DNA from: Amycolatopsis sp. NBC_00345
GTDB lineage: Bacteria > Actinomycetota > Actinomycetes > Mycobacteriales > Pseudonocardiaceae
Direction of reading: 5' to 3'
DNA: 64,000 bases
Assembly: GCF_036116635.1 (NCBI RefSeq)
Contig: NZ_CP107995.1
Location: 4,340,001 to 4,404,000, forward strand
Part shown: positions 16,629 through 24,198 of the stretch, one piece after another
Layout of the letters: each line of letters opens with the position of its first letter
How positions within the stretch are numbered: position 1 is the first letter of the stretch
Translations under genes and position numbers: made by a program
Notes under the pieces: model-generated
Told to the model about the DNA's origin: nothing
The model's input: the letters and a program-made list of their open reading frames with translations, nothing else
Databases searched by the model: none

Positions 16629-17594
16629 GTGGAATCCGACTACGATGAGCTGGATCGCCAGCTCGTGCGCGCCCTTCAGCTCGACGGAAGGGCCGCTTTC
16701 AGTACCATCGCTGAAGTTCTTGGTGTGTCGGATCGCACCATCGCCCGCCGGTACGCCAAACTGCGGTCGTCCGGGGCGGTGCGGGTGCTCGGCGGGTTCG
16801 CCCCGACCGCACTGGGCGCGGTGCAGTGGTTCCTCCGGGTGCGCTGCGCGCCGGGCACCGCGGCCCCGGTCGCCGAAGCTCTGGCCCGGCGGCCCGACAC
16901 GTCCTGGGTGAGCCTCACCTCCGGCGGCACCGAGATCACCTGCACGGTCGACACCGAGAACGAAGCCGACAGCGAGGCGCTGCTGCTGGCCAAGCTCCCC
17001 CGCACGCCCCGCGTGGAGGGGGTGACCGCGCACTCCGTGCTGCACGCCTTCTACGGCGGCCCGGACAGCCTGATCGCCAAGCTCGGCTCGCTGAGCGAAG
17101 AGGCGGTCGAGCGGCTGCGCCCGCCACCGGTGCCGCATCGGCCGGCGCCAGTGCGGCTCGACGACGGCGACCGGAAGCTGCTCGCCGCCCTCGCCGCCGA
17201 CGGCCGGACCGGGTTCGAGCACCTGGCCTCGGCGACCGGCTGGTCACCGACCACAGTCCGGCGCCGGATGCGGGAGCTGCGCGAATCCGGCGTGCTGTAC
17301 CTGGACATCGACATCGACGGGAGTTTGTTCAGCCTCGGCACCCGGACCCTGCTCTGGCTTTCGGTCGCCCCCGCACACCTGGAGGAGACCGGGGCGGCGC
17401 TGGCCGCGCACCCGGAGATCGCGTTCGCCGCCGCCACCACCGGGCCGACGAACCTGTGCGCGAGCGTGGTCTGCGCCGACCAGCGGGCGCTCTACCGGTA
17501 CCTGACCACCCGCGTGGCCGCCCTGCCCGCCATCACGCACATCGAGACGGCACCGGTGATCAAGACCGTCAAACGGGCCGCGAAACAACCGTGA
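16629..17594 (+). CDS. Lrp/AsnC regulator with two tandem units
   Basis: A 321-residue protein made of two Lrp-like halves. Each half has a winged helix followed by an alpha-beta ligand domain: first DGRAAFSTIAEVLGVSDRTIARR near residues 18-40, second DGRTGFEHLASATGWSPTTVRRR near 190-212. Ordinary Lrp proteins are about 150-170 residues and dimerise, so this is a covalent pseudo-dimer, a known actinobacterial form. The GTG start follows a -10 box by seven bases with no ribosome site. It is divergent from the FAD monooxygenase gene, its likely target. Confidence 0.87.
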   Translation: MESDYDELDRQLVRALQLDGRAAFSTIAEVLGVSDRTIARRYAKLRSSGAVRVLGGFAPTALGAVQWFLRVRCAPGTAAPVAEALARRPDTSWVSLTSGGTEITCTVDTENEADSEALLLAKLPRTPRVEGVTAHSVLHAFYGGPDSLIAKLGSLSEEAVERLRPPPVPHRPAPVRLDDGDRKLLAALAADGRTGFEHLASATGWSPTTVRRRMRELRESGVLYLDIDIDGSLFSLGTRTLLWLSVAPAHLEETGAALAAHPEIAFAAATTGPTNLCASVVCADQRALYRYLTTRVAALPAITHIETAPVIKTVKRAAKQP

Positions 17595-17606
17595 CGCCGG
17601 CCGTGG

Positions 17607-18161
17607 TCAGTAGGAGGACACCAGGTCCGCGGGGCGGAGGTCCAGCCGGTACGGCCGTTCGAGCCGGGCGATCTCCTCGGCGGTCGCTTCGACGTCGAGC
17701 ACGTACTCGCCGTCCTCCAGCCGGAAGCAGCGGATCCCGGGCGCACGCGGGTCGACCACCCAGTAGTAAGGGCACCCCGCCTCGGCCAGCCGCGCCGGCT
17801 TGAGGTGGGTGTCGATGTAGCGGCTGGACGGCGACACCACTTCGACCGCCAGCACCGGGACGCCGACGAGCGCGCGCTCGGTGAACGTGTCCCGCCGGCC
17901 GACCACGACGTCGGGGATCATCACCGTGTACTCGTCGAGCACGACGTCGACGGGGGCCGGCAGTACCTCGCAGTCCGCAGGGCAAACCGGGGTGAGCGCC
18001 GCGAGCAGGCGCGCGACCACCCTCTGGTGCAGCGGGCGCGGGGAGGGGCTCACTAGAAGAGTCCCGTCCACCAGTTCATACCGACGTCGCTCATCCGAGA
18101 TCGTCTCCAGGTCCCGACGGGTGAGACGGTCGCCGTGCGCGAACATCGGGACTACCACCAT
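17607..18161 (-). CDS. Uma2-family (DUF820) PD-(D/E)xK nuclease-like protein
   Basis: A 184-residue protein of the Uma2 family. The restriction-endonuclease-like core is complete: the acid in IPDVVVGRRD, VLAVEVVSPSSRYID with the catalytic Glu, and the lysine in LKPARLAEAGCPYYWVVDP. The family is very common in actinobacteria and cyanobacteria, often in many copies, and its cellular role is not established although nuclease activity is expected. It may start at MVVVP or at the internal Met six residues later. It is convergent with the Lrp gene and isolated otherwise. Confidence 0.85.
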   Translation of the reverse strand: MVVVPMFAHGDRLTRRDLETISDERRRYELVDGTLLVSPSPRPLHQRVVARLLAALTPVCPADCEVLPAPVDVVLDEYTVMIPDVVVGRRDTFTERALVGVPVLAVEVVSPSSRYIDTHLKPARLAEAGCPYYWVVDPRAPGIRCFRLEDGEYVLDVEATAEEIARLERPYRLDLRPADLVSSY

Positions 18162-18649
18162 GCTGCCCCCAGGAGCGGGCCGACCGGAAAACGACTACGC
18201 CAGAGTAAACGCGCGCACCCGCCACCGCGAGCCGTCTCCCGGGGGCGATCGGCGCCCGTCTGGCCCACCCGGCGGCGCGGCCACCCCGATCAACACTCAC
18301 AATCCGTGACGGAAACGCGGAGAAACTGCCCCGGGCAGCGCAAGAACCAGACCGGAATACGGCCATTCGAGCACTGTTACCGGATTCTCGAAAACGCCAT
18401 TCACTCGCACCTTTGAGGACACTCGCCGCTCATCTTCTGGACGCTTGAACTGCGAGTATGCTCGGATAAGCGCTCAACTAAAACCTGCCGAAACGATACC
18501 ATTGCCCGGCGAACGAGGGTTTCGGCGGCCAGGTTAAACCCGATTTCACCCTTTCGCCCGGCATTAGCTCTGCGTGATTAACCGGACGGCCGGACGCCTG
18601 TCCTATCCTGGGTCGTCGTCGCCCATGTTCAGACCTTTCGGTGGTGGTC
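18162..18649. other. intergenic, lower GC
   Basis: About 490 bases with lower GC than the flanks and no supported gene. An imperfect inverted repeat, GCCGAAAC (18487-18494) and GTTTCGGC (18519-18526), with further matching bases outside (AACCTG/CAGGTT-like), sits some 120 bases before the next gene. The stretch should carry divergent promoters, but I cannot place -10 boxes with confidence. Confidence 0.4.
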
Positions 18650-20320
18650 ATGCCAACCCCGTCCTCCCCGAGCAAACCGGTCTCCCTCTTCCGGCTCGAC
18701 GGCACCGAGGCCGAGCACGAACTGCTCGTCTCGCTGACGGCCGAGCAGGTCACCACCGACGTCCCGGTCGACCTCTCCGGCACGGCGGCCCGGCTCGTCG
18801 CCGGCACCTTCCGCACCGAGATGCCCCAGTGGGTCCCGCATGCCGCCGCGCTCACCGGCAGCCGACTCGACCTGTCTTCGACGCTGCCGTTCGCGGTGCT
18901 GCTCGTCCCGCGTCCACCGTGGACCTACGCGGTCGCCTGGGGCGCCGGGCACCTGGTGCTCAACGACGAGTACGTCGAGCAGGGTTTCGGGCTGCTGTTC
19001 GGGATCCGCCGGCTGGACCCGTACGACCTCGGGCTGGTGGCGAGCGCGGCGCTGGACGTCTCGGCGCGGGCGACCCAGATCTCCATCCCCGGCGGCGGCG
19101 AGCTGTCGGCGTTCCGGCTGGAGCCCTACGGCGACCTGGTGAACCGGCTGGCCGGCTCGGCCGACCTGACCGACCTCACCTACGGGCGCGTGACCGGCAA
19201 GCGGTACCGGATCCGCGTCGGCAACTCCCTCTGGGCGCCGCTGGCGAAGGAGCCGGACGCCTTCCTCGCGGACCTCGACGCGGTGGGCGCGGTCGTGGAC
19301 GAGCCGGACGCGGAATCGGCGTTGCGGTTCGTCGCCCAGACCCGGCCGCTGGAGCGCCACCACCGGCTCGTGCCGACGCTCGAACGGCGGCTCGCGGAGG
19401 CGTTCGAAGACGAGTCCGCGGCACTCGGCCTGACCTGGCCCGGGGCCGCGGTGCACGACGCCGAGAACGCCGGTTCGTTCCGCATCACCGGCCTCGGCGC
19501 GGGCGGGCCGCTGCACGTCGAGGCGCGGCTGGAGCTGGCGCACCTGACCGGCCGGCTGGCCGAGATCCCGGTGGACCGGCGGATCAAGGCCCTGCGCGCC
19601 GGGCGCGTCGTCACCTGCGCCGACGAGGCCGGCGAGGAAGAGACCGGCACCCCGCTGCCGGTCGCGCGCTGGCTGGTGTTCGAGACGACCATCGACCACG
19701 TCCGGTACGTCTTCCACCAGGGCCGCTGGTACCGGATCGGCGAGACCTACGTCGAGCAGATGCGCGCCCAGGTCGCGGACCTGTTGTCCCGCAAGTACTT
19801 CTGGCCGGACGTCACGTGGCGGCCCAGCGGCGAGTCCGACGACGAGAACCGGTACTGCCACCGGGTCGCCGGCGAGCCGGGCTACCTGTGCCTGGACCGG
19901 GATTTCGCGACCACGCCGTTGCACCCGCGGTTCGAGCTGTGCGACCTGCTCGGCCCCGGCGACGAGCTGATCCACGTGAAGTGGCTCGGCCGCGCCACGG
20001 CGGCCAGCCACCTCTACACCCAGGCCCTCGTGTCGGCCGAAGCCCTGCACGACGAGCCGGAAGCCCTCGCGCAGCTCGCCGCCAAGGTCTCGGCCGCCGA
20101 CCCGGACCGCGTGCTCACCGAAGCGCCCCGCACGGTGGTGCTCGCCGCCGCGGGGCGGGCGTGGCAGGTGGACGAGCTGTTCACTCTGTCCCAGATCGCG
20201 CTGTTGCGCTTGGATCGCGCGGTGCGGGGTCTGCAGGCGACGCTTCGGTTCGCGGACATTCCGTACGTGCCCAAGCGGACCACTCGTGCGCAGCCGGTTC
20301 TCCGTCGCCGGAAGCGATAG
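18650..20320 (+). CDS. DUF6119/TIGR04141-like sporadically distributed protein
   Basis: A 556-residue soluble protein. The C-terminal third carries the signature of the TIGR04141 (DUF6119) family: FELCDLLGP, then LIHVKWLGRATAASHLYTQA, preceded by YCHRVAGEPGYLCLDRDF. The N-terminal part (VSLFRLDG) begins as family members do. The family is patchily distributed and tends to occur in accessory DNA; its biochemical role is unknown. GTG codons at 18641 and 18644 are alternative starts. It is alone on the plus strand, followed by an IS-end-like repeat and an HNH gene, which fits an accessory island. Confidence 0.7.
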   Translation: MPTPSSPSKPVSLFRLDGTEAEHELLVSLTAEQVTTDVPVDLSGTAARLVAGTFRTEMPQWVPHAAALTGSRLDLSSTLPFAVLLVPRPPWTYAVAWGAGHLVLNDEYVEQGFGLLFGIRRLDPYDLGLVASAALDVSARATQISIPGGGELSAFRLEPYGDLVNRLAGSADLTDLTYGRVTGKRYRIRVGNSLWAPLAKEPDAFLADLDAVGAVVDEPDAESALRFVAQTRPLERHHRLVPTLERRLAEAFEDESAALGLTWPGAAVHDAENAGSFRITGLGAGGPLHVEARLELAHLTGRLAEIPVDRRIKALRAGRVVTCADEAGEEETGTPLPVARWLVFETTIDHVRYVFHQGRWYRIGETYVEQMRAQVADLLSRKYFWPDVTWRPSGESDDENRYCHRVAGEPGYLCLDRDFATTPLHPRFELCDLLGPGDELIHVKWLGRATAASHLYTQALVSAEALHDEPEALAQLAAKVSAADPDRVLTEAPRTVVLAAAGRAWQVDELFTLSQIALLRLDRAVRGLQATLRFADIPYVPKRTTRAQPVLRRRKR

Positions 20321-20424
20321 TGTTTTGCGGCTTGGCGGGTTTGCGCACCAGACTTGGTTGCTCCAGCCCTGCCCCACCACCCTCAACGGAGGTGCTCCGC
20401 GCCCAGCCTCGATTCCACGCACCG

Positions 20425-20445
20425 AACGCCACATTGTGGTTTTCT
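20425..20445 (+). repeat. IS-end-like repeat copy
   Basis: AACGCCACATTGTGGTTTTC resembles the left end of the IS remnant (AACGCCTCATTGAGGTTTTT at 21896). The differing bases compensate so that both form a CCNC-ATT-GNGG hairpin followed by T residues. It lies downstream of the TIGR04141-like gene and may also serve as its terminator. Together with the inverse copy at the IS right end it brackets the HNH gene. Confidence 0.5.
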
Positions 20446-20610
20446 CAGTGGGGCTGGGTGGGGTGGGTGTTGTCGTGGGATGAGGCGTGGGGCCGCTGGT
20501 AGGGCTGAGTTTGCGAAGACCAAGTCTTGGAGTCCAGGGTTTCCTGTGGTGCCACGTTTGATGTGGCGCGTGAGGTGGCCCTGTTCGTCGTCGGCGGCTG
20601 TGTGCCGGGG

Positions 20611-21810
20611 TCAGGCGGCTGCCTCACGTCCGGCCCCGCCTGTGGTGTCTTTGACTCGGTTTTCGTGCAGTGGTGGCGGTGTTGTCGCGTACACCCGCCC
20701 CGTCGGGGTGGTGATGGTGCCGTTACCACCGGGCGCCGTGGTGTAGGACCAGCCGGGTTCGTCTTTGAGGCGGTGGTGCCGCCGACAGTGCGGGGCCAGG
20801 TTCTCTTCAGCGGTCTGGCCGCCTTGCGCGAAGTCGCGGGTGTGGTCGATATCGCTGTACTGCGACGGGCGACGACATCCGGGGTGACGGCATACCCGGT
20901 CCCGTGCCTGCACCAGGTCCGCGAGGGCGGCGGGTGGCCGGTAGCGGGTCCGGCCGACACTGAGGACCTGCCCGGTGTCAGGTTCGGTGATGATCCGGCG
21001 CCACACCGAATTCGAGTCTGTGGCGAGCGCCCGCGCCAGCCACGCGGGGACCGTGCCGCAGCCGGAGAGTTCGGCGGGTTCCTCGTTCAATCCGGCTAGT
21101 GTCAGAAGGTCCACGTAGAGGTAGATCACGGGCTTGATGCCGCTGTCGCCGGGCGCCCGGTTCAGCAGCCGGTCGGCTAGGACATCCGCACGCAATTGGT
21201 CCAGGGTCCGGAGCTCGTCGCCTCGGCGCAGCCTCCGCGCCTCCTGATCGAGGGAGGCGTAAATCGACGAGGCTTGTTCCACGGGCAGGTCACACAGCAA
21301 GGTGGACATGGTCTCGTCCTGGTGAATCAGGCAGATGTTGCGGTCGCGCCGTCGCGCCCGGGATCTTCGCTCATATCCTTCGGCATCCACCTTCTGCACT
21401 ACCCGATTCACGGCGGCCCGTAACGACGACGGATTCTTCCCCGCCAACCGCGTCGCCACAATCGCATCGACCTGACCGGCCATCTCATCGGATAGGGCGA
21501 TGGTCGGCTCGAATACCATCCGCGCCTTGAAGCCATCGATCTCCCCGCGTCGGAATGCCGCGAACGTCTCCGGCAACCGGGTTGTCAATGCTTGCGCCAA
21601 CGCGACATCGGCCCCGGCGCGCCGTTCTGTCATCGACAACTCCAACGCCAGCTCGGCCGTCACCGACCGGGTAGACCCGCCCGTCGCCGCGAACAAGGCG
21701 ACATCAGCGGCCTGCTCGGCCTCCAGCTGCGCCACCCGGACGGCCCGTTCATGAATCCGAGACAAAACATCGGAAGCGTCATGTAAAGAAGAATCCCCAT
21801 AATTGCTCAC
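20611..21810 (-). CDS. DUF222-HNH endonuclease (13E12 repeat family)
   Basis: A 399-residue protein. The N-terminal three quarters match DUF222, the 13E12-repeat domain (AELALELSMTERRAGADVALAQAL, LPETFAAFRRGEIDGFKARM). The C-terminus is an HNH nuclease with paired cysteines and histidines: CRHPGCRRPSQYSDIDH, then NLAPHCRRHHRLKDEPGW. Relatives are multicopy in actinobacteria; in Mycobacterium the REP13E12 repeats are mobile-like and serve as a prophage attachment site. The start is GTG 21810, with only a weak ribosome site. Codon use is less GC-biased than in neighbours, especially in the 5' half, and IS-end-like repeats flank it, which suggests acquisition. Confidence 0.88.
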   Translation of the reverse strand: MSNYGDSSLHDASDVLSRIHERAVRVAQLEAEQAADVALFAATGGSTRSVTAELALELSMTERRAGADVALAQALTTRLPETFAAFRRGEIDGFKARMVFEPTIALSDEMAGQVDAIVATRLAGKNPSSLRAAVNRVVQKVDAEGYERRSRARRRDRNICLIHQDETMSTLLCDLPVEQASSIYASLDQEARRLRRGDELRTLDQLRADVLADRLLNRAPGDSGIKPVIYLYVDLLTLAGLNEEPAELSGCGTVPAWLARALATDSNSVWRRIITEPDTGQVLSVGRTRYRPPAALADLVQARDRVCRHPGCRRPSQYSDIDHTRDFAQGGQTAEENLAPHCRRHHRLKDEPGWSYTTAPGGNGTITTPTGRVYATTPPPLHENRVKDTTGGAGREAAA

Positions 21811-21897
21811 TCTTCAATTTTACCGATACCACCCACCGGAAACGTCACCAAATCGAGTGAACAAAACATCTCCATATCGGCTATTGGGTCACCGCAA

Positions 21898-21940
21898 CGC
21901 CTCATTGAGGTTTTTTCATCCTGTTGTTGCTGGTGAGGGG
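21898..21940 (+). repeat. left terminal inverted repeat of IS remnant
   Basis: It begins CGCCTCATTGAGG, continues through a T run and TCATC, and ends near TTGCTGGTGAGG. The first part can also fold as a small hairpin with a T tract and would terminate plus-strand transcription. Confidence 0.55.
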
Positions 21941-21985
21941 GGAAGTGGTTGGTGTGGTGGGCATGTCGATGTTGGGGTGACCTGA

Positions 21986-22417
21986 ATGCTGGCGGTTCGT
22001 GCCCTGCTCAGCGGTGAAGCCCCCGGCAGGATCGTGGATGTGAGTCAACCATCCGCCGGGGGCCTCAACGGCCTTGTCTACCAGGCTGTCCTGCCTGTGT
22101 CCACGCAGACCGTGACCATGGTCGCGGGTCTGATCCGCGACCGCCGTAAAGCTGTGGGGTCCCGGTGGCGTAAAGCCGGTCCGGGGACTCAGGCGATGCT
22201 GGTGCTGGTGGTGCCGCGCCATGATCAGCGGCTGGTTGATCTTGCTGTGGAGGTGTTCGCCGGGACCCGATGCGCGGTGGAACGCGGCTTCGCCGCGATC
22301 AAAACCTGGCGTGTCCTCGACCGGCTCCGGATGAACCCACGCCACGCCACCACCCTGACCCGGGCAATACTCGTCCTCGTTCAACACGAACAAAGAACCC
22401 GCCGAGCAACACCCTGA
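21986..22417 (+). pseudogene. transposase with internal deletion
   Basis: A 143-codon frame that joins the two ends of a DDE transposase (IS5-like, HTH_Tnp_4/DDE_Tnp_4 type). The N-terminal part reads VTMVAGLIRDRRKAVGSRW then AMLVLVVPRHDQRLVDLA, the start of the usual helix-turn-helix. It passes directly into the C-terminal end, RCAVERGFAAIKTWRVLDRL and TLTRAILVLVQHE. The second half of the DNA-binding domain and nearly the whole catalytic core, about half of a normal protein, are missing while the frame stays open. It is surely inactive as a transposase. Confidence 0.75.
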
Positions 22418-22454
22418 CCAGCACAAACCACGATGAAACAACCCCAATGTGGCG
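22412..22454 (-). repeat. right terminal inverted repeat of IS remnant
   Basis: The inverse partner of the left end. Read on the minus strand it gives CGCCACATTGGGGTTGTTTC, TCATC and then TGCTGGTCAGGG. Lying just behind the MerR stop codon, it may also serve that gene as a weak hairpin terminator. Confidence 0.55.
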
Positions 22455-22455
22455 C

Positions 22456-23457
22456 TCAGGATCCGCCCGCCGGACCGGGCACCTCAAGCGCGTCGGCGAG
22501 CCACTCCCGGGCCACCACGGACCTCGCCAGATCCAGCTGCGGTGTCCCGTTGATCGTGGCCACCAGTGAGTGGTACCGGCCGAGCGCGCCGGTGAACCGG
22601 GACCGGAAATCCTTGGCCCGTGGGCTTTCCGCGGCGCCGCGGCCACCGCCGGCCAGCCGGCTCCGCAGCTGGGCGGAGTCGGCCTCCCCGGCCAGCTCGG
22701 CGGCCGAAGCCGCCAGGCGGCCGGCGATCTCCTGGGCCCGCGGGGAGTCCGGTGGTAACCCCGACTGCTGGGCCGCCTTGGCTTCCAAGACGATCCGGCG
22801 ATGCCGCTCGATCAGCTCCAGCGTCGGCGGTGCGGTCACCTGGCGGGCCCGGGCGGCGGAGAAGGCGTGGTGGAAGAACTCGCGGACCGAGCGGCGGAAG
22901 TCGTCGTCCAGTACCAGGTCGGCCAGCTCGATCCAGGCTTCGAGCTGCCCGGTGGTGGGCTCCTCCGGCAGGTTCGGCCGCATCCGGTGCAGCAGCTCGA
23001 CGAAAGCCGGGTGGACGTCGAGGCCCGCGCTGACCTCGTCCCAGAACTGGTCGATGAGCCGGTCGCGGTCGTCGTCGGACAGGGACACGAGCTTGTGCAT
23101 GAGCGTTACCTGTTCGGCCAAGCTGTGCTGTTTCACGATGGTCCGCAGGACGGCCCGCCGGGCCCGGAGGCTGCGCATCCGGTCCTCGACGAGCGCCAGA
23201 TGCGTCGTCGCGAGATCACGCAGTGTGGTCTCGTCGGCCAGCAGCCGGCGGATGTCGTCCAGGCCCGCGTCCAGTTCGCGCAGCGTGCGCACGAGTTCCA
23301 GCCGGGCGATGGCCTGGACGTCGTACAGCCGGTACCCGGCCTCGGTGTGACCGGTGGGCGTGACGATCCCGGCGTCGGCGTAGAACCTGACGGCGCTGAC
23401 GCTCAGGCCGGTCCGGCCGGCCACTTCCCCGATGGGGTACAGCTCGTTGTCGTCCAC
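22456..23457 (-). CDS. MerR-family transcriptional regulator
   Basis: A regulator of about 333 residues. The N-terminal MerR domain is clear: YPIGEVAGRTGLSVSAVRFY, then the wing TEAGYRLYDVQAIARLELV, and the dimer helix to about residue 125. The remaining 200 residues are helical and unlike the classic metal or drug domains. They lack the C-x(n)-C metal loop, so the signal is unknown. GTG 23457 is preferred because transcription from the -10 box at 23465-23470 would start there; GTG 23466 lies inside that box. Autoregulation is expected. The C-terminus abuts the IS right end. Confidence 0.82.
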   Translation of the reverse strand: MDDNELYPIGEVAGRTGLSVSAVRFYADAGIVTPTGHTEAGYRLYDVQAIARLELVRTLRELDAGLDDIRRLLADETTLRDLATTHLALVEDRMRSLRARRAVLRTIVKQHSLAEQVTLMHKLVSLSDDDRDRLIDQFWDEVSAGLDVHPAFVELLHRMRPNLPEEPTTGQLEAWIELADLVLDDDFRRSVREFFHHAFSAARARQVTAPPTLELIERHRRIVLEAKAAQQSGLPPDSPRAQEIAGRLAASAAELAGEADSAQLRSRLAGGGRGAAESPRAKDFRSRFTGALGRYHSLVATINGTPQLDLARSVVAREWLADALEVPGPAGGS

Positions 23458-23464
23458 AGCGCCC

Positions 23465-23495
23465 ACTATGCGGTCTCAAGCCGGTTGAGAGTCAA
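23465..23495 (-). promoter_or_regulatory. MerR-type promoter with 19-bp spacer and dyad
   Basis: On the minus strand TTGACT (-35, 23490-23495) and CATAGT (-10, 23465-23470) are separated by exactly 19 bases. The spacer holds the dyad CTCAA-CCGGC-TTGAG. An overlong spacer with an internal dyad is the hallmark of MerR-activated promoters. The -10 ends seven bases before GTG 23457, so the transcript is probably leaderless. Confidence 0.75.
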
Positions 23496-23650
23496 CCCCG
23501 CCGGTCGCGGGCCGCGGCCGTTGTTCACCTCATCGCCGTCGCGCCTTAAGCGGGGCCGGTAACCTTCCTCCCGCGTGCGCACGATGTTCTTTGTGCCAAG
23601 GGACGGCGTTTCACCGGATGGCCGTTCCGCGCGAACTGGGGATGCGACAA

Positions 23651-24049
23651 ATGAACAGCGTTGCGATTCCGCGCCGGATACCGCGGTTCCAGCTGATCGG
23701 CGGGCGCGGGGAGGCGACCCGGTGGCGGCTGCTGGGCAGCAACAACGCGTCGCTCGGGCTGGGCACTGTGGACTACCGGGGCGGGGACGAGTGCGTGGCG
23801 GCCGTCCAATGGCTGTGCGCGAACCTCGGCCGCACCCGGCTGGAGCTGACCCACGACCACGGCATCGACTGGCGCTGGGTCCTGCACGCCGGCCACGGGT
23901 CGATCGCGATCGCGAGCCACGCCTACGGGCGCCGCATCGAGGCGAAGCGGGGCTACGAACGCTTCGCCATCGCCGCGGGCGAGGCCGCGGAGTCCGCCGT
24001 GGACGGTCGTATCACCGACTGGCGCACCAAATACCGGCTCCCCGGCTGA
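23651..24049 (+). CDS. YegP-like DUF1508 protein
   Basis: A small basic protein of 132 residues. It contains a DUF1508-like unit, FQLIGGRGEATRWRLLGSNNASLGLG, and a partly degenerate second half (WRWVLHAGHGSIAIASHAYG) with the same strand pattern. E. coli YegP is the reference; the role is unknown. ATG 23651 was chosen since the conserved part starts 13 residues later and GGGG lies upstream; ATG 23642 or 23618 are possible. It runs in the same direction as the exported PBP-like gene 150 bases downstream. Confidence 0.6.
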   Translation: MNSVAIPRRIPRFQLIGGRGEATRWRLLGSNNASLGLGTVDYRGGDECVAAVQWLCANLGRTRLELTHDHGIDWRWVLHAGHGSIAIASHAYGRRIEAKRGYERFAIAAGEAAESAVDGRITDWRTKYRLPG

Positions 24050-24145
24050 AGACCCCTCACTGCGCGTGCGTTCGTCGGGCATTAACCGGCACGCCGTCGG
24101 GCGGGAAGGCAACACACCGCCCCGCGTTGCCGGGCTGGACGAGGT

Positions 24146-24179
24146 TGGTCTGGGCCACGGAATCCCGTGGCCTAGACCA
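24146..24179 (+). promoter_or_regulatory. leader hairpin before PBP-like gene
   Basis: A 15-bp stem with one G-T(U) wobble and an AATC tetraloop: TGGTCTGGGCCACGG pairs with CCGTGGCCTAGACCA. It ends 19 bases before ATG 24199, just ahead of the AAAGAG ribosome site. It could stabilise the mRNA, act as an attenuator without a T tract, or be bound by a regulator. The role is inferred only from position. Confidence 0.5.
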
Positions 24180-24198
24180 GACAGAAAGAGTACAACCC

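Larger units (their letters stand above)
21898..22454 (+). mobile_element. internally deleted insertion sequence
   Basis: A remnant of about 560 bases bounded by imperfect inverted repeats. The left end (21898 onward, CGCCTCATTGAGGTTTTTTC) and the reverse complement of the right end (ending 22454, CGCCACATTGGGGTTGTTTC) match at about 20 of 23 bases, and similarity continues to about 21940 and 22412. Inside is a transposase frame of 143 codons lacking the catalytic core. The element cannot move on its own. The right end abuts the stop codon of the MerR gene. The exact outer limit of the element is uncertain. Confidence 0.65.

Noticed and set aside
20520..20530. Palindrome CCAAG-T-CTTGG
   Set aside because: Eleven bases with a one-base centre, no associated promoter; could be chance.
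21986..22417. Functional short transposase
   Set aside because: The catalytic core is missing; the frame only joins the two ends of a normal transposase.
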